From positions 146,263-178,519 of the forward strand of contig NZ_JAIEWN010000003.1 in assembly GCF_019599295.1 (NCBI RefSeq): a stretch of DNA of 32,257 nucleotides, read 5' to 3'. Both the position numbers and the translations under genes were made by a program. Under the pieces are notes generated by a model. It did no database searches and was not told the origin of the DNA. It worked only from the letters and a program-made list of their open reading frames with translations. The first letter of the stretch is position 1. Every line of letters begins with the position of its first letter. Source of the DNA: Oscillochloris sp. ZM17-4 (lineage in GTDB: Bacteria; Chloroflexota; Chloroflexia; Chloroflexales; Chloroflexaceae). Positions 24,642 through 32,257 of the stretch are shown one piece after another.

Positions 24642-25040
24642 CTACCAGATGTAGCAGAGCACCTCGCCGCCCACCCGCTCCTGCCATGCCTCGTGGCCGG
24701 CGAGGACACCCTTGGGGGTCGAGAGAATGCTCAGACCAAGACCACCACGCACCCGCGGAATCTCATCGCGCTTGGTGTAGATGCGTAGACCCGGCTTGCT
24801 CACGCGACGCAGGCCAGTGATGGCGGGGCGCCGGTCGGACATATACTTGAGTGTGATTGCGATTGTGCTGAAGGGCTTCCCCTCGATCAGGGTATAGTCC
24901 TTAATGAAACCCTCGCGCTTCAGGATGTCGGCAATCGCCATTTTCATCTTGGACGCAGGAATATTCACAACTACATGCCGCGCCATACAGGCGTTTCGGA
25001 TGCGGGTCAGCATATCGCCGATAGGATCGCTAACGCTCAC
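24642..25040 (-). CDS. rpsH: 30S ribosomal protein S8
   Basis: 16S rRNA-binding protein of 132 aa, an operon autoregulator in E. coli. [18 protein letters not shown] starts the family match, and [31 protein letters not shown] is the conserved end. The start is GTG 25040, with GGAGG 7 bases upstream; an earlier ATG adds unrelated residues. It ends in EVLCYIW, as usual. Confidence 0.96.
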   Translation of the reverse strand: MSVSDPIGDMLTRIRNACMARHVVVNIPASKMKMAIADILKREGFIKDYTLIEGKPFSTIAITLKYMSDRRPAITGLRRVSKPGLRIYTKRDEIPRVRGGLGLSILSTPKGVLAGHEAWQERVGGEVLCYIW

Positions 25041-25118
25041 AGTGTGCCTCCTCACACGTCGGGTGCCGGCGCGGCAAGTAGCCGCTTCGTGGCCGGTCGC
25101 CCGCAACGTTATGATGTT

Positions 25119-25304
25119 CTACCAGCTCGATTTGACGACACCCGGAATCAGACCCTTCAGCGCGTTCTCGCGGAAGCAGATGCGGCACATGCCAAACTTG
25201 CGCATATACGCGCGTGAGCGCCCGCACGTCTTGCAGCGATTGTACTCGCGCACCTTAAACTTCGCCGGGCGTGATGCCTTTACAATCAGTGAGGTCTTCG
25301 CCAA
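25119..25304 (-). CDS. rpsN: 30S ribosomal protein S14 type Z
   Basis: 61-aa zinc-binding form of S14. Two CxxC pairs, CKTCG and CRICF, make the zinc site, and [17 protein letters not shown] is diagnostic. The long non-zinc form is about 100 aa, so this is clearly the Z type. GGAGG lies before its start. Confidence 0.96.
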   Translation of the reverse strand: MAKTSLIVKASRPAKFKVREYNRCKTCGRSRAYMRKFGMCRICFRENALKGLIPGVVKSSW

Positions 25305-25356
25305 GGATGTTTCCTCCTAAACAGTTGGACTAGTTAGCCTTCGCTCCTGGCCCAGA

Positions 25357-25899
25357 CTAATCGCGAAATGGCATACCGAGACGCTTGAGCAGCGCGTAGG
25401 CGTGCTCATCATCGGTAGCGGTGGTCACAATTACCACCTCGAGGCCGCGAATCTTATCGATCTTATCGTAGTCGATATCTGGGAACACAATCTGCTCGCG
25501 TAGCCCTAGGCTATAGTTGCCACGGCCGTCGAATGATCGGCGGCTGATGCCGCGGAAGTCGCGGATACGCGGCAGGGCGAGGTTGATCAGCCGGTCGAGG
25601 AAGTCGTACATACGCTCGGAGCGCATCGTCACCATCGTGCCGATCGACATGCCCTCACGGAGCTTGAACGAGGCGATCGACTTCTTCGCCTTGGTGATCA
25701 CAGGCTTCTGGCCAGTGATCGTCGTCAGGTCGGCGACGGCAGCGTCGAGCGCCTTCGAGTTAGTCACGGCCTCGCCGACGCCGACGTTCACCACGATCTT
25801 CGTCAGGTGGGGCACCTGCATCACCGACGTATACTTGAACTCCTGCATGAGCGCAGGGACGATCTCGGAGCGATACTTTTCGCGCAGACGGACTGTCAT
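25357..25899 (-). CDS. rplE: 50S ribosomal protein L5
   Basis: 5S rRNA-binding protein of 180 aa. [20 protein letters not shown]-type N-terminus (here [19 protein letters not shown]), then [21 protein letters not shown] and [23 protein letters not shown] 25899 has GGAGAG 5 bases upstream; an earlier ATG adds 11 unrelated residues. Confidence 0.96.
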   Translation of the reverse strand: MTVRLREKYRSEIVPALMQEFKYTSVMQVPHLTKIVVNVGVGEAVTNSKALDAAVADLTTITGQKPVITKAKKSIASFKLREGMSIGTMVTMRSERMYDFLDRLINLALPRIRDFRGISRRSFDGRGNYSLGLREQIVFPDIDYDKIDKIRGLEVVIVTTATDDEHAYALLKRLGMPFRD

Positions 25900-25960
25900 G
25901 ATCTCTCTCCAGGGGCTAGGAGGCGCAGGCATGCGCAGCTCCGGCCCTGAGCATGAATGG

Positions 25961-26293
25961 CTACTTGTCGATCACCGCATCGCAGGACTTGCAGAAGCGC
26001 ACCTTCCGCGGGCGGCCCTTATGATCGACCTCCTCAAGGAAGCGATGCCCCGTGCGCGCCGCGTGCCCACAGCTGGGGCAGATCAGCATCACATTGGAGC
26101 CATCGAGGGGGGCCTCCATCTCGATAATGCCGCCGGGCTTGCCGGGGCCGCGGGGCTTGGTGTGGCGCTTGACGATATTCCAGCCCTCGACCACCACCCG
26201 GCCCTCTTTGGGGATCACGCGCTTGATCTTGCCGCGCTCGCCCTTATTCTTGCCAGCGATGATCAGCACCTCATCGCCCATCTTGACATGCAT
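25961..26293 (-). CDS. rplX: 50S ribosomal protein L24, zinc-ribbon form
   Basis: Assembly-initiating large-subunit protein, 110 aa. The KOW motif reads [20 protein letters not shown], followed by [20 protein letters not shown]. The C-terminal part has two CxxC pairs (CPSCG, CKSCD), so it is the C+ form, here with a longer insert between the pairs ([19 protein letters not shown]). The ATG shares one base with the rplN stop (TAATG). Confidence 0.95.
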   Translation of the reverse strand: MHVKMGDEVLIIAGKNKGERGKIKRVIPKEGRVVVEGWNIVKRHTKPRGPGKPGGIIEMEAPLDGSNVMLICPSCGHAARTGHRFLEEVDHKGRPRKVRFCKSCDAVIDK

Positions 26294-26661
26294 TACAGCA
26301 CCTCCGGTGCCAGCGACACGATCCGCATGAACTGCTTTTCGCGCAGCTCACGGGCCACCGGGCCAAAGATGCGCGTGCCGCGCGGGTTGTTTTCCTTGCC
26401 GATGATGACGGCCGCATTGTCGTCGAAGCGGATATGCGACCCATCAAGGCGACCGTACTCTTTGGTGGTACGCACGATCACCGCTCGCACCACCTCGCCC
26501 TTCTTGACCGACCCGCCAGGGGCGGCCTGCTTGACCGAGGCGACGATCACATCGCCAACCCGGCCGTATCTCACCCGCGAGCCGCCGAGCACGCGGATGC
26601 ACATGATCTCTTTGGCACCGGTGTTATCGGCAACCTTCAGGCGAGACTGAGGCTGGATCAT
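26293..26661 (-). CDS. rplN: 50S ribosomal protein L14
   Basis: 122-aa protein at the subunit interface. [43 protein letters not shown] and [20 protein letters not shown] are standard. It is complete, with AAGAGCC between it and rpsQ, and its stop overlaps the rplX start. Confidence 0.97.
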   Translation of the reverse strand: MIQPQSRLKVADNTGAKEIMCIRVLGGSRVRYGRVGDVIVASVKQAAPGGSVKKGEVVRAVIVRTTKEYGRLDGSHIRFDDNAAVIIGKENNPRGTRIFGPVARELREKQFMRIVSLAPEVL

Positions 26662-26666
26662 GGCTC

Positions 26667-26933
26667 TTACTCCTCACCGCGCTTCACGATCTCGGTCACC
26701 CGCCAGCGCTTTGTGCGGCTGAGGGGGCGAGACTCCTCGATCTGCACCGTATCGCCCACCTTACAGGTGTTGTCCTCATCGTGGGCGTGAAACTTGTTAG
26801 TCTTGCGGATAATCTTGCGGTAGAGCGGGTGGGGCTTGAGGTAATCCACCGCCACGACCACCGTCTTATCCATCTTATTGCTCACCACACGCCCGACCTT
26901 CATGATCTTGCGTGGCGTCTGCTGATCAGTCAT
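26667..26933 (-). CDS. rpsQ: 30S ribosomal protein S17
   Basis: 88-aa OB-fold protein binding 16S r[22 protein letters not shown] and [20 protein letters not shown] are typical, ending with [19 protein letters not shown]. It follows rpmC after 46 bases. Confidence 0.96.
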   Translation of the reverse strand: MTDQQTPRKIMKVGRVVSNKMDKTVVVAVDYLKPHPLYRKIIRKTNKFHAHDEDNTCKVGDTVQIEESRPLSRTKRWRVTEIVKRGEE

Positions 26934-26979
26934 ATCGTCTTGCTCCGTGATGGTCGCTGCGGCGACCAGTGGTCACACG

Positions 26980-27174
26980 CTAGATCTCCAACTCGCGCTC
27001 GCGCAGGACCGTCTTAATGCGCGCAATATCTTTGCGGACCTGCGTAAAGCGCGCAGTGTTGGTCAGGCGCCCCGTCACCTGCTGGAAGCGCAGATTGAAC
27101 AGCTCCTCATCGAAGCCCTTCAGCTGGGCGCGCAGCTTCTCGTCATCCTGATTGCGCAGCTCACTCGCCTTCAC
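26980..27174 (-). CDS. rpmC: 50S ribosomal protein L29
   Basis: Two-helix protein at the exit tunnel, 64 aa. [19 protein letters not shown] and [20 protein letters not shown] are diagnostic, ending [12 protein letters not shown]. The start is GTG 27174, with GGAGG 6 bases upstream, so the gene overlaps rplP by 14 bases. An upstream in-frame ATG lies deep in rplP and is not credible. Confidence 0.94.
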   Translation of the reverse strand: MKASELRNQDDEKLRAQLKGFDEELFNLRFQQVTGRLTNTARFTQVRKDIARIKTVLRERELEI

Positions 27175-27598
27175 TGGGCGCCTCCTCCACTTCGTCCCGG
27201 GTGATGATCTTACAGGGGACCGGCATCTTCTGTGCAGCGCGGCGCATCGCTTCCATCGCGATCGTCTCGCTGACGCCGCCGAGCTCAAACATCACGCGGC
27301 CCGGCTTCACCACCGCCACCCAGTGGTCGACCGACCCTTTGCCGCCGCCCATGCGGGTCTCAGCGGGCTTCTGGGTGACTGGCTTATCGGGGAAGATCCG
27401 AACCCAGACTTTGCCACCGCGCTTGATGTAGTTGGTGATCGTGCGGCGGGCGGCCTCGATCTGGCGGCTGGTGATCCATGTGCTCTCCAGCGCCATCAGG
27501 CCATACTCACCGAAGGCAACGCCGCTGCCGCGGTAGGAGAGGCCCCGATTGCGGCCGCGCTGCTGCTTGCGGTACTTTGTGCGCTTAGGAAGCAGCAT
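27161..27598 (-). CDS. rplP: 50S ribosomal protein L16
   Basis: Large-subunit protein near the A site, 145 aa. [21 protein letters not shown] is the standard start; [22 protein letters not shown] and [15 protein letters not shown] follow. ATG 27598, with GAGG 7 bases upstream, is preferred over an ATG two codons earlier. It overlaps the 3' end of rpsC by 14 bases. The C-terminus has a short acidic extension ([10 protein letters not shown]). Confidence 0.96.
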   Translation of the reverse strand: MLLPKRTKYRKQQRGRNRGLSYRGSGVAFGEYGLMALESTWITSRQIEAARRTITNYIKRGGKVWVRIFPDKPVTQKPAETRMGGGKGSVDHWVAVVKPGRVMFELGGVSETIAMEAMRRAAQKMPVPCKIITRDEVEEAPSEGE

Positions 27599-28313
27599 TA
27601 TCATTCCTCCTCGGCGAGCGCTCGCGCCGCTCGGTCGGGGCGCTGGGCGCGCTCGTCTGCTGCTCGACCGCCGCCTTCGCCAGCTGGTCGGGGAAGACCT
27701 CGCCCTTATAGATCCACACCTTCACACCGATGCGCCCATAGGTGGTGTGCGCGTGAACCTGCGCGTAGTCGATGTCGGCGCGCAGCGTGTGGCGCGGCAC
27801 GCGGCCCTCGCTCTCGTTCTGGATTCGCGACATCTCGGCGCCGCCGAGGCGGCCTGAGCAGCGCACCTTGACGCCCTGGGCACCGAGGCGAACCGCACGC
27901 TGCACCGCCTGCTTCATGGCGCGCTTGTAGGAGACACGCTTGCTGATCTGCTCGCCAATGCTTTCAGCCACCAGCTGAGCGTCGAGCTCGGGCTGATGGA
28001 TCTCTTGGATGTTGAGCTTAATCTTCTTGCCGGTCTTCTGCTCAAGCGTATTCTTCAGCAGGTCGACATTTGCGCCACGCTTGCCGATAACAATCCCGGG
28101 CTTGGCGGTGAAGACCGTCACCTCGATCTTGTTCGCCGAGCGCTCGATCTCGATCCGCGAGACGCCAGCGTTCTGCAGCTCTTTGGCGATCAGCTTGCGG
28201 AGCGCCAGATCCTCGTGGAGCTGCTCCGTGTAGGTGCGCTCAGCGAACCACTTCGACTGCCAGTCCTTGATGTAGCCGAGGCGGAAGCCGATCGGATGTA
28301 CTTTTCGTCCCAA
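27585..28313 (-). CDS. rpsC: 30S ribosomal protein S3
   Basis: mRNA-entry-channel protein of 242 aa. [18 protein letters not shown], the KH-domain GXXG loop [13 protein letters not shown], and the C-terminal [20 protein letters not shown] with [14 protein letters not shown] are clear. A charged tail ([16 protein letters not shown]) follows. Confidence 0.97.
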   Translation of the reverse strand: MGRKVHPIGFRLGYIKDWQSKWFAERTYTEQLHEDLALRKLIAKELQNAGVSRIEIERSANKIEVTVFTAKPGIVIGKRGANVDLLKNTLEQKTGKKIKLNIQEIHQPELDAQLVAESIGEQISKRVSYKRAMKQAVQRAVRLGAQGVKVRCSGRLGGAEMSRIQNESEGRVPRHTLRADIDYAQVHAHTTYGRIGVKVWIYKGEVFPDQLAKAAVEQQTSAPSAPTERRERSPRRNDNAAS

Positions 28314-28336
28314 GACAACCTCCTAGTCCTGGCTAC

Positions 28337-28678
28337 CTAATAGATTTCGCCGTCGTCCACAATCACCGTGATGTGGGTCGTCGGCTTGCGAATGCTGTTG
28401 GCCATACCGCGGGCGCGTGGCATAAAGCGCTTGAGCACCGGGCCTTGGTCAGCATAGATCGTCTTAACCACGAGGTCGCTCGGGTCAAGGTCGAAGTTGT
28501 TCTCTGCGTTGGCGGCGGCCGACTTGATCGTCCGGAAGACCTCGCGCGCCGCCTTCTGCGGCATATACTGCAAGGTCGACAGGGCGCGATCCACCGGCAT
28601 CCCGCGCACCACATCCATCACCAGGCGAACCTTCAGCGGCGAGATCCGCACATATCGGGTTATAGCTTTGACTTCCAT
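28337..28678 (-). CDS. rplV: 50S ribosomal protein L22
   Basis: 113-aa protein lining the exit tunnel. [24 protein letters not shown] and [24 protein letters not shown] match the family. ATG 28678, preceded by AAGG, is the family start; the earlier in-frame ATG covers gap sequence and adds 27 unrelated residues. Confidence 0.95.
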   Translation of the reverse strand: MEVKAITRYVRISPLKVRLVMDVVRGMPVDRALSTLQYMPQKAAREVFRTIKSAAANAENNFDLDPSDLVVKTIYADQGPVLKRFMPRARGMANSIRKPTTHITVIVDDGEIY

Positions 28679-28720
28679 TGCCTTACTCGTCTGCGGCCAG
28701 GCCGCGTGGTTGACGGCGTT

Positions 28721-28794
28721 CAGCTCGCACGCAAACCCGCCAATTGTACCACAATTCACGATTCGCGTACAACGCCCGCCTCACGTGCGAGCTG
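28721..28794. repeat. 11-bp inverted repeat in the rpsS-rplV gap
   Basis: CAGCTCGCACG (28721-28731) and CGTGCGAGCTG (28784-28794) are perfect inverse copies. They enclose about 52 bases with a smaller palindrome, AATTGT/ACAATT (28742-28747 and 28751-28756). The gap (28679-28825) has no gene. Confidence 0.7.
28743..28772 (-). promoter_or_regulatory. Possible internal promoter upstream of rplV
   Basis: On the - strand, TACAAT (28748-28743) with TG one base ahead (TGGTACAAT) and a weak -35 TTGTAC (28772-28767), spacer 18 bp. It could give extra transcription of rplV and downstream genes. Modest evidence. Confidence 0.35.
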
Positions 28795-28825
28795 ACCGGG
28801 CTCAGCGCGACACCCGAGGGCATCA

Positions 28826-29113
28826 CTACTTCATCTTGCCGCGCTTATCCGCCTTCTTGCCGCCGTGGCCGCGGAAAAAGCGGGTCGGCGCAAACTCACC
28901 AAGCTTGTGGCCGACCATGTTCTCGGTGACATAGACCGGGACGTGGCGACGGCCGTCGTGAATCGCGATCGTGTGGCCGATCATCTGCGGGAAGATGGTC
29001 GAGTCACGCGACCAGGTGCGCAGCACGCGCTTATCGCTGGTGCGATTCATGGTCTCGACGCGATCGAGGAGCCGAATATCGACGTACGGCCCCTTCTTTG
29101 AAGAGCGAGCCAT
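28826..29113 (-). CDS. rpsS: 30S ribosomal protein S19
   Basis: 95-aa small-subunit head protein. [19 protein letters not shown] starts it; [23 protein letters not shown] and [18 protein letters not shown] are the conserved parts. AGGAGG precedes the start 5 bases upstream. A 147-base gap follows before rplV. Confidence 0.97.
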   Translation of the reverse strand: MARSSKKGPYVDIRLLDRVETMNRTSDKRVLRTWSRDSTIFPQMIGHTIAIHDGRRHVPVYVTENMVGHKLGEFAPTRFFRGHGGKKADKRGKMK

Positions 29114-29164
29114 AGAACCTCCTGTCAGAACAGCGTCGTGTGGGCATCGCCCACACTCGCCCGA

Positions 29165-29989
29165 TTAGGGCTTCCGCCGCCGGATAATAAACCGATCGCT
29201 GCGCGGGTTGTGGCGTGTCCTCACACCGCGGGCGGGCTTCCCCCACTTGGTCTTCGGGTTCATACCGCGCGGGGAGCGCCCCTCGCCACCGCCGTGGGGA
29301 TGGTCACGCGGGTTCATCACCGACCCACGCACGTGGGGCCGGCGACCGAGCCAGCGCGAGCGGCCGGCCTTACCGAGGCGGATGTTCTGATGATCCAGGT
29401 TGCCGACCTGGCCGATGGTGGCCATGCAGCGGATGTGGATCATGCGCGTCTCGCCGGAGGGCATACGGACGGTGGCGTAGTCACCCTCCTTCGCCATCAG
29501 CTGGGCCGAGGTGCCGGCGCTGCGCACCAGGACACCCCCGCGGCCGATCTCCAGTTCAATATTGTGAATCTGCGTGCCGAGGGGGATCGACGCGAGGGGT
29601 AGGGCGTTGCCGACACGGATATCGGCGTCGGGGCCATTGCCGAGCACATCGCCGACCTTCAGCCCCACCGGGGCGATGATGTAGCGCTTTTCGCCATCGA
29701 CATAGGCCAGCAGCGCGATGCGCGCCGTGCGGTTCGGGTCATACTCGATCGCCTGGACCTTCGCCGGGATGCCGAACTTATTGCGCTTGAAGTCGATGAT
29801 GCGGTAGAAGCGCTTATGGCCGCCGCCACGGTGGCGCACGGTGATCTTCCCGGTGTTATTCCGGCCCGCCTGCTTTCGCAGCGGCTCGATCAGGCCCGGC
29901 TCAGGGCGCTTCTTGGTGATTTCCTCGAAGGTGGACACCGACATGTTGCGCCGGCCCGCCGAGGTTGGTTTGTACTTGCGTACACCCAT
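29165..29989 (-). CDS. rplB: 50S ribosomal protein L2
   Basis: Universally conserved peptidyl-transferase-centre protein, 274 aa. [37 protein letters not shown]-type core (here [20 protein letters not shown]), and the catalytically important loop near [20 protein letters not shown], which keeps the His. ATG 29989 has GGAG 8 bases upstream; an earlier ATG is rejected. Confidence 0.97.
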   Translation of the reverse strand: MGVRKYKPTSAGRRNMSVSTFEEITKKRPEPGLIEPLRKQAGRNNTGKITVRHRGGGHKRFYRIIDFKRNKFGIPAKVQAIEYDPNRTARIALLAYVDGEKRYIIAPVGLKVGDVLGNGPDADIRVGNALPLASIPLGTQIHNIELEIGRGGVLVRSAGTSAQLMAKEGDYATVRMPSGETRMIHIRCMATIGQVGNLDHQNIRLGKAGRSRWLGRRPHVRGSVMNPRDHPHGGGEGRSPRGMNPKTKWGKPARGVRTRHNPRSDRFIIRRRKP

Positions 29990-30045
29990 CGCTTTGCTCC
30001 AGGTACATAGCACAGGGCACAGGGGGCTGTCCCCTCGTACTGTGA

Positions 30046-30330
30046 CTAGCTTTCAAAGATCTCGATGCGGTCGCCGGCGGCAAGGGTGACGATCGCCTTC
30101 TTCCAGTCCTTGGTGTAGCCGGACTCACGGCCACGTCGGCGCATCTTACCACGGACGTTCAGCGTGTTCACCCGCGTCACCGTGACGCTAAAGATGGTCT
30201 CAATGGCGCGCTTGATCTCGGGCTTGCTCGCCTCGCGCAGCACCTCGAAGGAATACTGGTTCGACTCCATAAGGATCGTATTCTTCTCAGTGATCAGCGG
30301 GCGGACGATAATCTGATGCGGCGTCGGCAT
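30046..30330 (-). CDS. rplW: 50S ribosomal protein L23
   Basis: 94-aa protein at the tunnel exit, docking site for trigger factor and [27 protein letters not shown] and [23 protein letters not shown] are standard. It starts 2 bases after the rplD stop, with GAGGAGG in the end of rplD. Confidence 0.96.
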   Translation of the reverse strand: MPTPHQIIVRPLITEKNTILMESNQYSFEVLREASKPEIKRAIETIFSVTVTRVNTLNVRGKMRRRGRESGYTKDWKKAIVTLAAGDRIEIFES

Positions 30331-30332
30331 CG

Positions 30333-30995
30333 CTATTCCTCCTCGCTCTGAGCAGACGCCGTGCCGGCGCCCAGGTAGCTCTCGATCACCTCGATCGCGG
30401 CCTTGGGCAGCACCACCGTATCGTAGGTGAGCAGGTCGCGCACATTGAGGTAACTGGCGAGCAGTGTCTTCACATTCGGCAGGTTATTAGTCGACCGCTG
30501 AATGACCCCGGTCTGCTCGTTCTTGCTGGCGATCACGATCAGGGTCTTGCCGCTCAGCGTGTGGTCGCTGAGAAACTTGACGATATCCTTCGTGCGCGGC
30601 TTCTCGATGGCGAGCGAGTCGATCACGCGGATCTGCGCTGCGGCGAGCTTGGCCGAGAGGGCCGAGCGCACGGCCAGGCGGCGCATCTTCTTCGGCATCT
30701 GGAGCCGATAGGAGCGCGGGTGCGGGCCGTGGGCGATGCCGCCGCCGATCCGGTGCGGGGCGCGGACGGAGCCCTGGCGGGCCCGGCCTGTGCCCTTCTG
30801 GCGGTAGATCTTCCTGGTGCTGCCGCGAACCTCGCCGCGACCGCGGGTGCTCTGCGTGCCCTGGCGGGCGTTCGCCTGCTGCATCAGCACATACTGGTGC
30901 ATGACCGGGATATTCGGCTCGATGCCGAAGATGGCCTCGTTGAGCTCGATGCTCCCGATCTGCTCGCCGGCCTGATTATAGAGAGTTGCTTCCAT
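30333..30995 (-). CDS. rplD: 50S ribosomal protein L4
   Basis: 220-aa tunnel protein, an operon autoregulator in E. coli. [20 protein letters not shown], then the basic loop [28 protein letters not shown] and VDLLTYD-type end (here [18 protein letters not shown]). A short acidic tail (AQSEEE) follows. The gap to rplC contains a small palindrome. Confidence 0.96.
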   Translation of the reverse strand: MEATLYNQAGEQIGSIELNEAIFGIEPNIPVMHQYVLMQQANARQGTQSTRGRGEVRGSTRKIYRQKGTGRARQGSVRAPHRIGGGIAHGPHPRSYRLQMPKKMRRLAVRSALSAKLAAAQIRVIDSLAIEKPRTKDIVKFLSDHTLSGKTLIVIASKNEQTGVIQRSTNNLPNVKTLLASYLNVRDLLTYDTVVLPKAAIEVIESYLGAGTASAQSEEE

Positions 30996-31012
30996 TGCTG
31001 TTTCCTATAGCC

Positions 31013-31042
31013 TTCTCCCCGCCAGCTTGCTGGCGGAGAGGG
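31013..31042. repeat. Palindrome in the rplC-rplD gap
   Basis: CCGCCAGC (31019-31026) and GCTGGCGG (31029-31036) form an 8-bp stem with a two-base loop, extended by a few more pairs after one mismatch. It resembles small dispersed palindromes and lies within the rplD leader. Confidence 0.6.
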
Positions 31043-31055
31043 TGCATAGTTATAT

Positions 31056-31685
31056 CTAGGCCTTCACCGCACGGCGGATTTCGATCAGGCCAGTGCGGGC
31101 GCCGGGCACCGAGCCCTTCACGAGCAGAAGGTTCTTCTCGGGCAGCACTTCGACGACCTCAAGGTTCTGGATGGTGATGCGCTTCCCGCCCATGCGGCCC
31201 GCCATCTTCTGCCCCTTCCAGACGCGGCCGGGGGTCGTTCCGGCGCCGATCGAGCCCGGGGCGCGATGGCGGTCGCTCTGTCCGTGCGTCTTCGGGCCGC
31301 CGTGGAAGCCCCAGCGCTTCACCACGCCGGTGAAGCCGCGGCCCTTGGATGTGCCCGAGATGTCGATCTTCTGCCCAGGCTGGAACAGCTCAACGTTGAT
31401 CACCTCGCCGGGAGTGTGCTCCTGGGGGTTATCAGCGGGGAACTCACGCAGATAGCGCAGCATCGCATTGGCGGCCTTCAGATGCCCCTGCTGCGGCTTG
31501 GTGAGCTTGCGCGGCTCTACCTGCTCGTACCCAATCTGCACCGCAGCGTAACCATCACGCTCAACGGTGCGCACCTGGGTGACAACGCAGGGGCCGGCGG
31601 CGATCACCGTCACCGGGATCACCTCACCTTTGTCGTTGAAGACCTGCATCATCCCCAACTTTCGACCCAACAACCCGCTAATCAT
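31056..31685 (-). CDS. rplC: 50S ribosomal protein L3
   Basis: 209-aa large-subunit protein reaching the peptidyl-transferase centre. [46 protein letters not shown]-type core and [24 protein letters not shown] are diagnostic. ATG 31685 has GGAGG 7 bases upstream; the longer reading frame includes heptamer-array sequence and is rejected. Confidence 0.97.
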   Translation of the reverse strand: MISGLLGRKLGMMQVFNDKGEVIPVTVIAAGPCVVTQVRTVERDGYAAVQIGYEQVEPRKLTKPQQGHLKAANAMLRYLREFPADNPQEHTPGEVINVELFQPGQKIDISGTSKGRGFTGVVKRWGFHGGPKTHGQSDRHRAPGSIGAGTTPGRVWKGQKMAGRMGGKRITIQNLEVVEVLPEKNLLLVKGSVPGARTGLIEIRRAVKA

Positions 31686-31739
31686 TACTGCTACCTCCGC
31701 AGCATACGTCAGTGCGCAGCGGCTGCCTTTTACTTCTTT

Positions 31740-31767
31740 GACCAACGACCAACGACTAACGACCAAA
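31740..31767. repeat. Tandem heptamers (GACCAAC, four copies)
   Basis: Two exact copies of GACCAAC, then GACTAAC and GACCAAA, between rpsJ and rplC. Further weakly heptameric sequence follows towards 31815. It lies within the S10 operon. Confidence 0.85.
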
Positions 31768-31819
31768 GAATTCCGAGAAACAGCGTTCGTCGTCCGTCTT
31801 TATGTCGTCTGTCGAACCT

Positions 31820-32128
31820 CTAGAGCTTGATCTCGATGTCCACGCCGGCGGGAAGGTTTAGCTTCATTAGGGCGTTGATCGTCTGCTGGCTCGGGTCAAG
31901 CACATCGATAAGCCGCTTGTGCGTGCGGATCTCGAACTGCTCCTGTGAGTTCTTATCGATGAAGCCTGAGCGGATCACGCTGTACTTCTCGATCTTGGTC
32001 GGCAGGGGCACGGGGCCAGCTACGAGCGCCCCGGTGCGCTCAGCAGCCTCGACGATCTGGCGGGCCGATTGATCCAGGATTTTGTGGTCATACGCCTTGA
32101 GGCGAATACGCACCTTCTGCTTAGCCAT
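31820..32128 (-). CDS. rpsJ: 30S ribosomal protein S10
   Basis: 102-aa small-subunit protein, also NusE in antitermination. [40 protein letters not shown] and [14 protein letters not shown] are standard. ATG 32128 has GAGGAG 6 bases upstream; an earlier ATG adds 16 unrelated residues. Confidence 0.97.
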   Translation of the reverse strand: MAKQKVRIRLKAYDHKILDQSARQIVEAAERTGALVAGPVPLPTKIEKYSVIRSGFIDKNSQEQFEIRTHKRLIDVLDPSQQTINALMKLNLPAGVDIEIKL

Positions 32129-32214
32129 ATCACGCTCCTCAAACGAGGCTATAGATGTCGGCGGTGGCGGCCACACAGTTGGGCCGCCACCTCACGGCCA
32201 GGGATCACAAACGG

Positions 32215-32257
32215 CTACTCGATGATCTTGGTGACGACGCCGGCGCCGACGGTGCGG
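32215..32257 (-). CDS. tuf: Elongation factor Tu, 3' end only
   Basis: Only the last 13 codons and the TAG stop lie in the window. They read RTVGAGVVTKIIE, the typical EF-Tu C-terminus. The position directly upstream of rpsJ fits the usual fusA-tuf-rpsJ order. The rest lies beyond the window edge. Confidence 0.85.
   Translation of the reverse strand, partial: RTVGAGVVTKIIE

Noticed and set aside
16225-32257. tRNA or rRNA genes within the ribosomal gaps
   Set aside because: Gaps are short and show no cloverleaf or conserved tRNA T-loop sequences.

Overview
The window looks like chromosomal DNA of a GC-rich bacterium, most probably a filamentous Chloroflexota (class Chloroflexia, the Roseiflexus/Chloroflexus/Kouleothrix area). 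This rests on the overall look of the proteins: RpoA and FabH N-termini, zinc-ribbon forms of S14, L24, L32 and L36, and a CrtI-type carotenoid desaturase. No search could be run, so treat the taxon as an inference.

Left part, + strand (1-7646): an unrecognised acidic protein, a MiaB-type tRNA methylthiotransferase, a TPR protein with a very acidic tail, a AAA+ ATPase, a CpaF/TadA-type secretion ATPase without its usual Tad partners, and a CrtI-type desaturase. A 29-bp perfect palindrome separates the last two.

Middle (7647-8369): about 720 bases with no convincing gene. This stretch is less GC-rich and full of short hairpins. It starts with a good sigma-70-like promoter and ends at a 21-bp perfect inverted repeat. 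I read it as a candidate structured non-coding RNA of about 590 nt, not matching RNase P RNA, tmRNA, SRP RNA or 6S RNA by eye. It is the best candidate here for something undescribed.

Middle, - strand (8370-14399): in transcription order rsmD, coaD, a coiled-coil protein, DUF177/yceD, rpmF, fabH, fabD, fabG and a second fabG-like reductase. It resembles the common yceD-rpmF-fabHDG fatty-acid cluster but lacks plsX and acpP. fabD is broken as given: its centre, including the catalytic serine motif, is missing and the frame shifts. The downstream reductase has Thr in place of the catalytic Lys. A near-perfect promoter (TTGACA, 18 bp, TATAAT) drives yceD-rpmF.

Right part, - strand (14490-32257): the long ribosomal superoperon, S10-spc-alpha order, transcribed leftward: tuf (3' end only), rpsJ, rplC, rplD, rplW, rplB, rpsS, rplV, rpsC, rplP, rpmC, rpsQ, rplN, rplX, rplE, rpsN, rpsH, rplF, rplR, rpsE, rpmD, rplO, secY, adk, infA, rpmJ, rpsM, rpsK, rpsD, rpoA, rplQ, truA, rplM, rpsI. 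The map gene that often sits between adk and infA is absent. Many starts are GTG with strong Shine-Dalgarno sites.

Scattered through intergenic gaps, even inside the ribosomal operon, are short tandem arrays of 7-base units. The period is the same but the sequence differs at each locus (TGAATGT, TCAACAC, AATCTGC, GACCAAC, and a degenerate form upstream of rpoA), recalling the heptanucleotide STRR repeats known from cyanobacteria.
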